A stretch of DNA of 64,000 nt from contig NZ_LWBU01000405.1 in NCBI RefSeq assembly GCF_001646665.1, forward strand, positions 161,772 to 225,771, read 5' to 3'. The stretch's first letter is position 1. Every line of letters begins with the position of its first letter. This DNA is from Streptomyces noursei. Its GTDB lineage: Bacteria > Actinomycetota > Actinomycetes > Streptomycetales > Streptomycetaceae. A program made the position numbers and the translations under genes. Below the pieces are notes generated by a model that did no database searches, was not told the origin of the DNA, and saw nothing but the letters and a program-made list of their open reading frames with translations. Below are positions 8,750 through 18,252 of this stretch, one piece after another.

Positions 8750-9118
8750 ATGGACCGCGGGACGGTCGGCAGCGCGAATCAGGGCCGACTCAAGGTCGGG
8801 GTCCGGACGGAAGGCCGCAGCGAGGTACTCACGCCGGCGGGTGAGCTGGATCACCACACCGCCGAGCTGCTGCGCGAGCCGCTGGACGCCGCACTCGAAC
8901 AAGGCCGCACGCGCCTGGTGATCGACTGCTCGCAGCTTGCGTTCTGCGACTCCACCGGGCTCAACGTGCTGCTCGGGGCACGCCTCAAGGCGGAGGCCGC
9001 GGGCGGGGGCGTGCATCTGGCAGGGATGCAGCCCGTAGTGGCCAGGGTGTTCGAGATCACAGGAGCGGAGGCGGTCTTCACCGTCCACGACTCGCTGGAA
9101 GCGGCACTCGCCGACTGA
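8750..9118 (+). CDS. Anti-sigma factor antagonist, STAS domain (SpoIIAA/RsbV type)
   Basis: A 122-residue single STAS domain. The phosphorylation loop is LAFCDSTGLNVLLGAR (about 61-76), whose Ser is the residue phosphorylated by RsbW-type kinases. Unphosphorylated antagonist captures the anti-sigma kinase and frees the sigma factor. It is followed after 150 bases by an RsbW-like kinase gene on the same strand and faces a SigB-type sigma gene, so a complete partner-switching set is present. ATG 8750 has an AGAGGGA ribosome site; an upstream in-frame ATG at 8726 would add eight residues. Confidence 0.9.
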   Translation: MDRGTVGSANQGRLKVGVRTEGRSEVLTPAGELDHHTAELLREPLDAALEQGRTRLVIDCSQLAFCDSTGLNVLLGARLKAEAAGGGVHLAGMQPVVARVFEITGAEAVFTVHDSLEAALAD

Positions 9119-9268
9119 AGTGACAAAGCGGGTGTCGTCCCGGATCGGCCGGGCAGAAGAACCCCGCGGCAACTGTACGAACGGGCTCCACACTCTCTGT
9201 GACGGCCTTGTGGCTGCCCCTGCGACGACGTAATGGCGACTTGGTGAATTCGGTGAGGTGAAGCGCTG

Positions 9269-9850
9269 ATGGGGACCACCCAGCAGCAACCGCCGAGCGA
9301 TCTCGGCCCCCAGCCGGACGGCTCCGGCCTCGGTGTCGGTGCCTCGGTCCCGGCGGGCTCCTCCGTGTCCACCACGCCGGAGGTGAGGTCGGAGATGTCA
9401 GGTGCGGCGTCCGGGCCGGGTCCCGGGGCCACGCCCACGGGGCGCCGGACGCGGCGGCTCTCGTTGGGCAGTGCCAGCGGGATCGTTCCGCTCGCCCGGG
9501 ACTTCACGAGGCAGGCGCTCTACGACTGGGGCTGGCTCCCGGCGGCCACCGCCGACCGGCGGGCAGCCGCCGAGGACGTCCTGCTCGTCGTCTCGGAGCT
9601 GGTCACCAACGCGTGCCTGCACGCCGAGGGCCCCGAGGAGCTGCGCGTCTCGCTGGACGCGAAGGTCCTCCGGCTCGAGGTCGAGGATCGCGGCGCCGGC
9701 CAGCCCGCGCCCCGCACCCCCCACCGGGCGGGACGGCCCGGAGGCCACGGCATGTTCATCGTCCAGCGCCTCTGCCTGGACTGGGGGGTCGTCCGGTCCG
9801 ACGGCGCGCCCGGCAAGACGGTCTGGGCGGAACTCGCGGCACCCGCCTGA
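9269..9850 (+). CDS. RsbW/SpoIIAB-like anti-sigma serine kinase (HATPase_c_2)
   Basis: A 193-residue protein. The first 65 residues are disordered (Pro, Gly, Ser, Thr). The GHKL ATPase domain follows, with ASGIVPLARDFTRQALYDWG, the N-box VVSELVTNACLHAEGPEELRV (about 110-130), the G1-type motif LEVEDRGAGQPAP and the lid/G2 region GRPGGHGMFIVQRLCLDWGV. Such proteins bind their sigma factor in an inactive complex and phosphorylate the STAS antagonist. The neighbours are the antagonist upstream and the divergent sigma factor. GAGGTGAAG precedes the start. Confidence 0.88.
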   Translation: MGTTQQQPPSDLGPQPDGSGLGVGASVPAGSSVSTTPEVRSEMSGAASGPGPGATPTGRRTRRLSLGSASGIVPLARDFTRQALYDWGWLPAATADRRAAAEDVLLVVSELVTNACLHAEGPEELRVSLDAKVLRLEVEDRGAGQPAPRTPHRAGRPGGHGMFIVQRLCLDWGVVRSDGAPGKTVWAELAAPA

Positions 9851-9891
9851 TTCCGGCGGGTGATCCCGGCGGGTCGCCCGGAGCGGTGGTG

Positions 9892-9919
9892 GAGCACGGC
9901 GGTACGCCGTGCTCTTTGT
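9892..9919 (+). terminator. Intrinsic terminator after the anti-sigma gene
   Basis: Perfect 10-bp stem GAGCACGGCG / CGCCGTGCTC with a GTA loop, followed by TTTGT. Confidence 0.75.
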
Positions 9920-10117
9920 CGTGCCCGGGTCGTCTCTCCCGGCGGTGAGGCCCGCCCCGCCTCGTACGCGCCCGAGGCCCCTCCCCAACAGGCCCCAGCA
10001 GGCCCAATCCGCAGCGGGCACCCCCTCGGCGCCGCCCCCTTCCGAGGCACCCCCCGCCCGGAAGCCGGCCCGCGCCCGTACGGGCGGCCACGACCGGCCG
10101 CAGGGGCCCACGCATGC

Positions 10118-10161
10118 CGAAGGGCCGCCGCGCCGGAAGCGTCCGGTACGGCGGCCCTTCG
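10118..10161. terminator. Terminator hairpin at the 3' end of the POT transporter gene
   Basis: The inverted repeat CGAAGGGCCGCCG / CGGCGGCCCTTCG (13 bp) lies just downstream of the minus-strand transporter gene. It resembles in sequence the hairpin at 7557 (both open with CGAAGGGCC). The remaining gap 9920-10117 is GC/CCC-rich with nothing recognisable. Confidence 0.7.
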
Positions 10162-10187
10162 TCAGGAGCAGGAGCGGCAGCGCGGCG

Positions 10188-11708
<1,521 letters not shown>

Positions 11709-12196
11709 GGGTCGATCCTTGCTTGCTCGGGACGCGCTGCGCTTCGTGAGCGGTCACGCGCCCGGTGGGGGGCGGCCGGCACCGGCGCGGGGTCCGTCCC
11801 GCCCCCACGCCCGCAGGGGTCCGCCCCGTACGGCGTACGGCGGCGGGGGAACAGTCCGCACCGGGATCCACACCCCGGCGGCGCTGTCGCGCGTACAGGG
11901 GCCCGGCCCACAGGTCATTCACTGTCATCGAGGCCGGCCGGGCCGGCCTCACGCAGAAAGAGACCCTTGGCGCATAGTGGGCCAAAGGTCCCCGGATAGT
12001 GCATCAGGCGTCTCGCCACCATACGACACGACAGGGCGGCATATGGAAGGACTTGAGATATGGATCACAGGTGTCGCTGGAACCATCCGCACTGTTTCGA
12101 AGGTATTCCGCTGGATGGCATCCCATACTCGCAGGGCGTGCCGATCATCGTGCGATCCCCCGGCAACGCTTGTCCGGCGCGGACTACCATCACCAC
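11709..12196. promoter_or_regulatory. Divergent intergenic region, POT transporter / two-component regulator
   Basis: No gene is visible in this 488-base region. It holds a near-perfect inverted repeat GACCCTTGGC / GCCAAAGGTC (one mismatch) near 11960-11988, and TACCAT at 12185-12190, six bases before the ATG of the response regulator. TACCAT fits a -10 hexamer for a leaderless transcript, as no Shine-Dalgarno sequence precedes that ATG. Confidence 0.4.
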
Positions 12197-12874
12197 ATGA
12201 CCCGTGTACTGCTCGCCGAGGACGACGCATCCATCTCGGAACCGCTGGCCCGCGCCCTGCGGCGGGAGGGGTACGAGGTCGAGGTGCGCGAGGACGGACC
12301 CGGCGCGCTGGACGCCGGACTGCAGGGCCACGTCGACCTGGTCGTCCTGGACCTCGGGCTGCCCGGGATGGACGGACTGGAGGTGGCGCGGCGGCTCCGC
12401 TCCGACGGGCTCACGGTGCCGATCCTGGTGCTGACGGCCCGCGCCGACGAGGTCGACACCGTTGTCGGACTCGACGCCGGCGCCGACGACTACGTCACCA
12501 AGCCGTTCCGCCTCGCCGAACTGCTCGCCCGCGTCCGGGCCCTGCTGCGGCGCGGCGCCAGCGAACCCGCCCCCGCCCCGGCCACCCACGGCGTACGCAT
12601 CGACGTCGAGTCGCACCGCGCCTGGATGGGTGACGAGGAGCTCCAGCTCACCGCCAAGGAGTTCGACCTCCTGCGGGTCCTCGTCCGCGACGCCGGCCGG
12701 GTCGTCACCCGCGACCAGCTGATGCGCGAGGTCTGGGACACCACCTGGTGGTCCTCCACCAAGACCCTCGACATGCACATCTCCTGGCTGCGCAAGAAGC
12801 TCGGGGACGACGCCGCCAACCCCCGCTACATCGCCACCGTCCGCGGCGTGGGCTTCCGCTTCGAAAAGAGCTAG
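12197..12874 (+). CDS. OmpR-family response regulator
   Basis: A 225-residue regulator. The receiver domain starts MTRVLLAEDDASISEPLARALRREGYEV, with acidic pocket EDD at 8-10, phospho-acceptor Asp in VVLDLGLPGMDG (about 51), Thr in VLTARADE and Lys in DDYVTKPFRLAELLARVRALLRR (about 102). The winged-helix output domain follows (LTAKEFDLLRVLVRDAGRVVTRDQLMREVWD, then IRYIATVRGVGFRF-like end PRYIATVRGVGFRFEKS). It is followed after nine bases by its histidine kinase. The stimulus and targets are unknown. Confidence 0.92.
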   Translation: MTRVLLAEDDASISEPLARALRREGYEVEVREDGPGALDAGLQGHVDLVVLDLGLPGMDGLEVARRLRSDGLTVPILVLTARADEVDTVVGLDAGADDYVTKPFRLAELLARVRALLRRGASEPAPAPATHGVRIDVESHRAWMGDEELQLTAKEFDLLRVLVRDAGRVVTRDQLMREVWDTTWWSSTKTLDMHISWLRKKLGDDAANPRYIATVRGVGFRFEKS

Positions 12875-12883
12875 GTACGCACC

Positions 12884-14161
12884 GTGCGCCGCCGACTGAT
12901 CAACTCCACGCTCGCGGTGGTCCTCGTCGTCATCGCGGTCTTCGGGGTCTCCCTCGTCATCGTCGAGACGCGCACCATCAGCAGCAGCGCCCAGGAGAGC
13001 GTGGACTCCGAGGCCGTCCGCCTGGTCAGCATCGTGGAGAGCCGGCTCGTCGGCGGCGAGCCCGTGAACCCCGGGATCCTCCTCCAGCAGAGCGGCGCCA
13101 AGCGGTACGCCCTGATCGAGATCCCCGGCCGCGCCCCCATCGAGATCGGCGAACGCCCCGAGGGCAGCGTCATCCGCGGCAGCGCCGACGGCAAGCGCGG
13201 CGAGAAGGCCACCGTCGAGGAGCCCCGTTCCAGCGTCACCCGCGAGGTCGGCCGCACCCTGCTGATCATCGGCGCCGTGGCGCTGCTCGCCGTGATCGCC
13301 GCCGTGCTCCTCGCCGTACGCCAGGCCAACCGGCTCGCCTCGCCGCTGACCGACCTCGCCGAGACCGCCGAACGGCTCGGCTCGGGCGACCCGCGGCCCC
13401 GCCACCGGCGGTACGGCGTGCCCGAGCTCGACCGGGTCGCCGACGTGCTCGACGCCTCCGCCGAGCGGATCGCCCGCATGCTCACCGCCGAGCGGCGGCT
13501 CGCCGCCGACGCCTCCCACCAGCTGCGCACGCCCCTGACCGCCCTGTCCATGCGGCTGGAGGAGATCTCCGAGACCGACGACCCGGCCACCGTGAAGGAG
13601 GAGGCGCACATCGCCCTCACCCAGGTGGAGCGGCTCACCGACGTCGTCCAGCGGCTGCTGACGAACTCGCGCGACCCGCGCACCGGCTCGGCGATCGCCT
13701 TCGACCTCGACGAGGTCGTCAAGCAGCAGATCGAGGAATGGCGGCCGGCCTACCGCAGCGCGGGACGGGCGATCGTCCGCTCCGGCAAGGTCGGCATGCG
13801 GGCCGTCGGCACCCCGGGCGCGGTCGCGCAGGTGCTGGCCGCGCTGATCGAGAACTCGCTGATGCACGGCGGCGGCACCGTCGCCCTGCGCACCCGGGTC
13901 ACCGGCAACCAGGCCGTCGTCGAGGTCACGGACGAGGGGCCCGGCGTACCGCCCGACCTCGGTGCGCGGATCTTCGAGCGGACCATCAGCGGCCGCAACT
14001 CCACCGGTATCGGCCTCGCCGTCGCCCGCGACCTCGCCGAGGCGGACGGCGGCCGTCTGGAACTGCTCCAGCAGCAGCCGCCGGTCTTCGCCCTCTTCCT
14101 CAGCCGTGAGGTACGCAGCCGCAAGGACAAGACCGCGCACGAGCCGCCGACGGTCCGCTAG
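12884..14161 (+). CDS. Sensor histidine kinase, HAMP type
   Basis: A 425-residue kinase starting at GTG. Transmembrane helix 1 is about residues 7-27, and a short extracellular sensor region (about 28-125) follows. Helix 2 is about 126-146 (LLIIGAVALLAVIAAVLLAV). The HAMP linker comes next, then the HisKA box ADASHQLRTPLTALSMRLEEI with His near 207. The HATPase domain has N-box LIENSLMHGGG, G1 VTDEGPGVPPDLG and G2 GRNSTGIGLAVARDLAEADGGRLEL. It partners the regulator immediately upstream. Its TAG stop lies in a CTAG palindrome shared with the converging gtrA-like gene. Confidence 0.92.
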   Translation: MRRRLINSTLAVVLVVIAVFGVSLVIVETRTISSSAQESVDSEAVRLVSIVESRLVGGEPVNPGILLQQSGAKRYALIEIPGRAPIEIGERPEGSVIRGSADGKRGEKATVEEPRSSVTREVGRTLLIIGAVALLAVIAAVLLAVRQANRLASPLTDLAETAERLGSGDPRPRHRRYGVPELDRVADVLDASAERIARMLTAERRLAADASHQLRTPLTALSMRLEEISETDDPATVKEEAHIALTQVERLTDVVQRLLTNSRDPRTGSAIAFDLDEVVKQQIEEWRPAYRSAGRAIVRSGKVGMRAVGTPGAVAQVLAALIENSLMHGGGTVALRTRVTGNQAVVEVTDEGPGVPPDLGARIFERTISGRNSTGIGLAVARDLAEADGGRLELLQQQPPVFALFLSREVRSRKDKTAHEPPTVR

Positions 14162-14682
14162 CGGCGCGGGGCGACCGGCTCCGCGGCCCGCCCGGGCTCG
14201 TGCCGGCGCTGCTCCAGGAACGATTCGGCGGGCGGAACGGCCTCGTGCACCGGCAGCGTCCGGAACACCCAGGTGCGGTAGGACCAGAAGCGGAACAGCG
14301 TGGCCACACCGATGCCGAAGAACTTGAAGAAGTTGTTCTGCAGCGGGCTGTCCCAGCCGAAGCCGTACGTCGCCGCGTACAGCACACCGTTCTCGATCAC
14401 CAGGCCCACCAGGCTGAACAGCAGGAACAGCGTCAGCTCCCGGGTCCGGCCGCCCTTGTCACGGTCCCGGTACGTGAAGTAGCGGAAGCCCACGTAGTTG
14501 AACGCGATGGCGACGACCGTGGCGAGCAGGCTGGCCCGGACGACCGGCAGCTCCGTGGTGTGGCGCACCAGGTTGAAGACCGCCATGTTGACCAGCAGAC
14601 CGAGACCGCCGACGAGACCGAATTTGGCGATCTCGCGGACGAGCTGGTCCAGCCGCACCCGCAGTGCGCCTCGTTCACTCAT
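14158..14682 (-). CDS. GtrA-family membrane protein
   Basis: A 174-residue protein with four predicted membrane helices and the GtrA pattern: REIAKFGLVGGLGLLVNMAVFNLV near 17, VAIAFNYVGFRYFTYRD near 55, LTLFLLFSLVGLVIENGVLY near 80 and ATLFRFWSYRTWVFR near 127. GtrA-like proteins help move polyprenyl-linked sugars across the membrane or modify surface polysaccharides. It converges with the histidine kinase gene, and the two stop codons overlap in CTAG. Confidence 0.85.
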   Translation of the reverse strand: MSERGALRVRLDQLVREIAKFGLVGGLGLLVNMAVFNLVRHTTELPVVRASLLATVVAIAFNYVGFRYFTYRDRDKGGRTRELTLFLLFSLVGLVIENGVLYAATYGFGWDSPLQNNFFKFFGIGVATLFRFWSYRTWVFRTLPVHEAVPPAESFLEQRRHEPGRAAEPVAPRR

Positions 14683-14788
14683 GGTGATCTTTCAGCCCCG
14701 TCCGGTCGAGTGGGTCAACCAAGCCATGCTAACCACCCGCCCCCGACCCCGCTCGGGGACGGGAGACGGCCCCCGCGCCGCGGCCGGA

Positions 14789-14794
14789 TACCCT
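14789..14794 (+). promoter_or_regulatory. -10 element TACCCT, probable leaderless purK transcript
   Basis: TACCCT is followed by six bases (AAGAGG) and then the GTG start of purK. The only purine-rich sequence abuts the start codon, so a leaderless mRNA starting at the GTG is the simplest reading. Confidence 0.5.
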
Positions 14795-14800
14795 AAGAGG

Positions 14801-15940
14801 GTGACGTTCCCGGTAGTAGGCATGGTGGGCGGCGGTCAGCTGGCCCGTATGACCCATGAGGCGGGCATCCCCCTCGGCATCAAGTTCAAGCTCCTCAGCG
14901 ACTCCCCCCAGGACTCGGCGGCCCAGGTCGTGAGCGACGTCGTCATCGGCGACTATCGCGACCTGGACACGCTGCGTGAGTTCGCGCGCGGCTGCGACGT
15001 GATCACCTTCGATCACGAGCACGTACCGACCGAGCACCTGCGGGCCCTGGAGGCGGACGGCATTCCCGTCCGGCCGGGGCCCGACGCGCTGGTGCACGCC
15101 CAGGACAAGGGCGTGATGCGGGCCAGGCTCGACGAGATCGGCGCCCCGTCCCCCCGCCACCGCATCGTGGCGGACCCGGCCGACGCGGCGGCCTTCGCCG
15201 CCGAGACCGGAGGGTTCCCGATCATCCTCAAGACGGTCCGCGGCGGATACGACGGCAAGGGCGTGTGGTTCGTCCGCTCCGAGGACGAGGCCCGCGACCC
15301 GTTCCTCGCGGGCGTGCCCGTCCTCGCCGAGGAGAAGGTCGACTACGTACGCGAGCTGGCCGCCAACATCGTCCGCTCGCCGCACGGCCAGGCCGTGGCC
15401 TACCCCGTCGTCGAGTCCCGCCAGGTCGACGGCGTCTGCGACACCGTGATCGCCCCCGCACCCGGCCTCTCCGCCGACCTGGCCGGCCAGGCCCAGGAGC
15501 TCGCGCTCCGCATCGCCAAGGAACTGGACGTCGTCGGCCACCTCGCCGTCGAACTGTTCGAGACGCGCGACGGCCGCATCCTCGTCAACGAGCTGGCGAT
15601 GCGCCCCCACAACTCCGGCCACTGGACCCAGGACGGCGCGGTCACCTCGCAGTTCGCCAACCATGTGCGGGCCGTCCTCGACCTGCCGCTCGGCGACCCG
15701 CGCCCCCGCGCCCCCTGGACCGTCATGTGCAACGTGCTGGGCGGTGACTACCCGGACATGTACCAGGCGTACCTCCACTGCATGGCCCGCGACCCCCAGC
15801 TGAAGATCCATATGTACGGCAAGGACGTGAAGCCCGGCCGCAAGGTGGGGCACGTCAACACCTACGGCGACGACCTCGACGACGTGCTGGACCGCGCGCG
15901 TCACGCCGCCGGCTACCTGCGAGGAACGATCGTTGAGTAA
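14801..15940 (+). CDS. purK: PurK, 5-(carboxyamino)imidazole ribonucleotide synthase
   Basis: A 379-residue ATP-grasp enzyme starting at GTG (MTFPVVGMVGGGQLARMTHEAG). It carboxylates aminoimidazole ribonucleotide to N5-CAIR with ATP and bicarbonate in purine synthesis. Visible motifs are GGGQLARM at 9-16, VITFDHEHVPTEHL near 67, FPIILKTVRGGYDGKGVW near 141-158 (ATP-grasp lysine and Gly-rich loop), VVGHLAVELFETRDGRILVNELAMRPHNSGHWTQDG near 246-281 (metal-binding Glu and Asn) and VMCNVLGGDYP near 308. The longer frame back to 14498 has no support. The stop overlaps the purE start by eight bases. Confidence 0.96.
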   Translation: MTFPVVGMVGGGQLARMTHEAGIPLGIKFKLLSDSPQDSAAQVVSDVVIGDYRDLDTLREFARGCDVITFDHEHVPTEHLRALEADGIPVRPGPDALVHAQDKGVMRARLDEIGAPSPRHRIVADPADAAAFAAETGGFPIILKTVRGGYDGKGVWFVRSEDEARDPFLAGVPVLAEEKVDYVRELAANIVRSPHGQAVAYPVVESRQVDGVCDTVIAPAPGLSADLAGQAQELALRIAKELDVVGHLAVELFETRDGRILVNELAMRPHNSGHWTQDGAVTSQFANHVRAVLDLPLGDPRPRAPWTVMCNVLGGDYPDMYQAYLHCMARDPQLKIHMYGKDVKPGRKVGHVNTYGDDLDDVLDRARHAAGYLRGTIVE

Positions 15941-16469
15941 CCCGATGGACACCCCGCTCGTCGGCATCGTCATGGGCTCCGACTCCGACTGGCCCGTGAT
16001 GGAGGCCGCCGCCACGGCCCTCGACGAGTTCGAGATCCCCTACGAGGTCGACGTCGTCTCCGCGCACCGCATGCCGCGCGAGATGGTCGCGTACGGCGAG
16101 CGCGCCGCCGACCGCGGCCTCAAGGCGATCATCGCGGGCGCCGGCGGAGCCGCGCACCTGCCCGGCATGCTCGCCTCCGTCACGCCCCTCCCCGTGATCG
16201 GCGTCCCCGTCCCCCTGAAGTACCTGGACGGCATGGACTCGCTGCTCTCCATCGTCCAGATGCCCGCCGGCGTCCCGGTCGCCACCGTCTCCGTGGGCGG
16301 CGCGCGCAACGCCGGCCTGCTGGCGGCCCGCATCCTCGCGAGCGCCGACCCCGAGCTGCTCGCCCGCATGGCCGACTTCCAGCAGGAGCTGAACGACCAG
16401 GCCACCGAGAAGGGCAAGCGGCTGCGGGCGAAGGTCGAGGGCTCCTCGTCGTTCGGCTTCGCCAAGTGA
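15933..16469 (+). CDS. purE: PurE, N5-CAIR mutase
   Basis: A 178-residue class I PurE. It converts N5-CAIR to CAIR in purine synthesis. The signature VGIVMGSDSDWPVMEAAATAL (about 10-30), DVVSAHRMPREM (about 40, catalytic His) and IIAGAGGAAHLPGMLAS (about 66-82) are intact. The TTG start at 15933 is preferred because GAGGAA lies six bases upstream and the frame overlaps purK. The in-frame ATG at 15945 is too far from that site. Its TGA overlaps the GTG of the dipeptidase, so purK, purE and the dipeptidase form one coupled operon. Confidence 0.96.
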   Translation: MSNPMDTPLVGIVMGSDSDWPVMEAAATALDEFEIPYEVDVVSAHRMPREMVAYGERAADRGLKAIIAGAGGAAHLPGMLASVTPLPVIGVPVPLKYLDGMDSLLSIVQMPAGVPVATVSVGGARNAGLLAARILASADPELLARMADFQQELNDQATEKGKRLRAKVEGSSSFGFAK

Positions 16470-17656
16470 CGGCCGGCCGTTTCCGGGACGAGGCGCGCGA
16501 CCTGCTCGCCTCGCACCCCGTGGTGGACGGCCACAACGACCTGCCGTGGGCGCTGCGGGAGAGCGCCGGCTACGACCTGGACCGCCTCGACGTCGGGGCG
16601 GACCAGACCGGCCGGCTCCACACCGACATCCCCCGGCTGCGGGCGGGCGGCGTCGGCGCCCAGTTCTGGTCGGTGTACGTCCGCAGCGACATGGCCGGCG
16701 ACGACGCGGTCAGCGCCACGCTGGAGCAGATCGACTGCGTCGACCGGCTGCTGGCCCGCCACCCCGCGGACCTGGCACCCGCGCTGACCGCCGACGACAT
16801 GGAGGCGGCGCGGGCCTCCGGGCGCATCGCGTCCCTGAAGGGCGCCGAGGGCGGCCACTCCATCAACAACTCGATGGCCACCCTCCGGGCCCTGTACGCC
16901 CTGGGCGTCCGCTACATGACGCTCACCCACAACGACAACGTGCCCTGGGCCGACTCGGCGACCGACGCCCCCGGCGTCGGCGGCCTCTCCGCCTTCGGCC
17001 GCGAGGTCGTACGGGAGATGAACCGGCTCGGCATGCTGGTCGACCTCTCGCACGTCGCCGACACCACGATGCGCGACGCGCTCGCCACGTCCGAGGCGCC
17101 GGTGATCTTCTCCCACTCGTCCTCCCGGACCGTGTGCGACCACCCGCGCAACATCCCCGACGACGTCCTGTCGCTCCTGCCCGCCAACGGGGGCGTCGCC
17201 ATGGTCACGTTCGTCCCGAAATTCGTGCTGCCCGCCGCCGTGGAGTGGACCCGGCGGGCCGACGAGAACATGCGGGCGCACGGCCTCCACCACCTGGACA
17301 CCACCCCGGAGGCGATGCGCGTCCACGCGGCGTTCGAGGCGGCGGACCCGCGCCCGGTCGCCACCGCCGCGACGGTGGCGGACCACCTGGACCACATGCG
17401 TGAGGTCGCGGGCATCGCCCACCTCGGCATCGGCGGCGACTACGACGGCACGGCGTTCACCCCCGCGGGCCTGGACGACGTGTCGGGCTACCCGAACCTC
17501 ATCGCGGAACTGCTCGCCCGCGGGTGGTCCCACGCGGACCTGGCGAAGCTGACCTGGGGCAACGCGCTGCGCGTCCTGCGCGACGCGGAGTCCGTGTCCC
17601 GCGCGCTGTCCACCCGGGCCCCCTCGACGGCCACGCTCGCGTCCCTCGACGGCTGA
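16466..17656 (+). CDS. Membrane (renal) dipeptidase family M19, apparently active
   Basis: A 396-residue binuclear-zinc dipeptidase of the amidohydrolase superfamily. Likely zinc ligands are all present: VVDGHNDLPWAL (HxD, about 18-28), LKGAEGGHSINN (bridging Glu, about 126), LTHNDNVPW (His, about 152), VIFSHSSSRT (His, about 213) and GIGGDYDGTAFT (Asp, about 320). The S. coelicolor protein Sco3058 beside purE was characterised as a close bacterial homologue of human renal dipeptidase that cleaves L-Xaa-D-Xaa dipeptides, and this gene occupies the same place. It has no signal peptide. It starts at GTG overlapping the purE stop (GTGA). Confidence 0.93.
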   Translation: MTAGRFRDEARDLLASHPVVDGHNDLPWALRESAGYDLDRLDVGADQTGRLHTDIPRLRAGGVGAQFWSVYVRSDMAGDDAVSATLEQIDCVDRLLARHPADLAPALTADDMEAARASGRIASLKGAEGGHSINNSMATLRALYALGVRYMTLTHNDNVPWADSATDAPGVGGLSAFGREVVREMNRLGMLVDLSHVADTTMRDALATSEAPVIFSHSSSRTVCDHPRNIPDDVLSLLPANGGVAMVTFVPKFVLPAAVEWTRRADENMRAHGLHHLDTTPEAMRVHAAFEAADPRPVATAATVADHLDHMREVAGIAHLGIGGDYDGTAFTPAGLDDVSGYPNLIAELLARGWSHADLAKLTWGNALRVLRDAESVSRALSTRAPSTATLASLDG

Positions 17657-17725
17657 CCCCGCCGGGCCGCGGCGGCGCCCCGTCCCTGTGCGGTGCGCTG
17701 CGTCTGGTCGGGGTGCCGTTCCGGT

Positions 17726-17890
17726 GTGCGGCACTGGTGCGGTGGGTGGTGGGGTGTGGCCCCTCCGGGCTCACCTCCTCGGGGCCGGCGGCCCTGGGTC
17801 AGACGTAAGGGAGCCCACCCCTCGCCGCCAACCCCTGCGGGGGCGACCCTGCACGGCCCCACCCCTGGCCGTACGCCGCCTGCGGGCCGG
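17726..17890 (-). repeat. Intergenic repeat family, copy A (reverse orientation)
   Basis: The reverse complement of this 165-base stretch matches 28585-28747 almost base for base. Shared blocks include GGGGCCGTGCAGGGTCGCCC, CCGCAGGGGT(T/C)GGCGGCG, GGCTCCCTTAC and GGCCGCCGGCCCCGAGGAGG. Ends are set by where the match fades. It forms most of the left half of the 596-base gap between the two dipeptidase genes. Open frames here are by-products of composition. Confidence 0.8.
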
Positions 17891-17965
17891 TGAGACCGTG
17901 CGGGGCCGTCGCCACTGCCTGTACGTCCGTTTGCCGTCCGGACCACGACGGCGGGGACGTTGTGC

Positions 17966-18100
17966 GCGTACGGCGAGGAGGGGCCGTGCAGGGTCGCCCC
18001 CGCAGCGGATTGGCGGCGAGTGACGGTCACTGGACCGGCTGGGCGCCCCGCCAACCGCGAGGAGGTGAGCCCGGAGGGGCCCCGCCCCAGACGCACCGGC
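17966..18100 (+). repeat. Intergenic repeat family, copy B (diverged, forward orientation)
   Basis: Shares GGGGCCGTGCAGGGTCGCCC, the following CCGCAG, GGCGGCGAG and GAGGAGGTGAGCCCGGAGGG with copies A and C, but has a different middle section. It is inverted relative to copy A 90 bases away, so the two could pair as a long hairpin. The rest of the gap up to 18252 shows no gene. Confidence 0.7.
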
Positions 18101-18252
18101 AGAAGCGTGGCCACGCCCGGTACGACACCCCGGCACCGCTCCCGCGAGGGGGCGGCGGGTCACCCGGTCGGAGTACGCCGCCGCGACCACCGCATCCGCC
18201 CGTGTCACCGTGGCCCTGTCGGCTCGTCGTTCGTCCGGAGCGGAGCTCCCCC

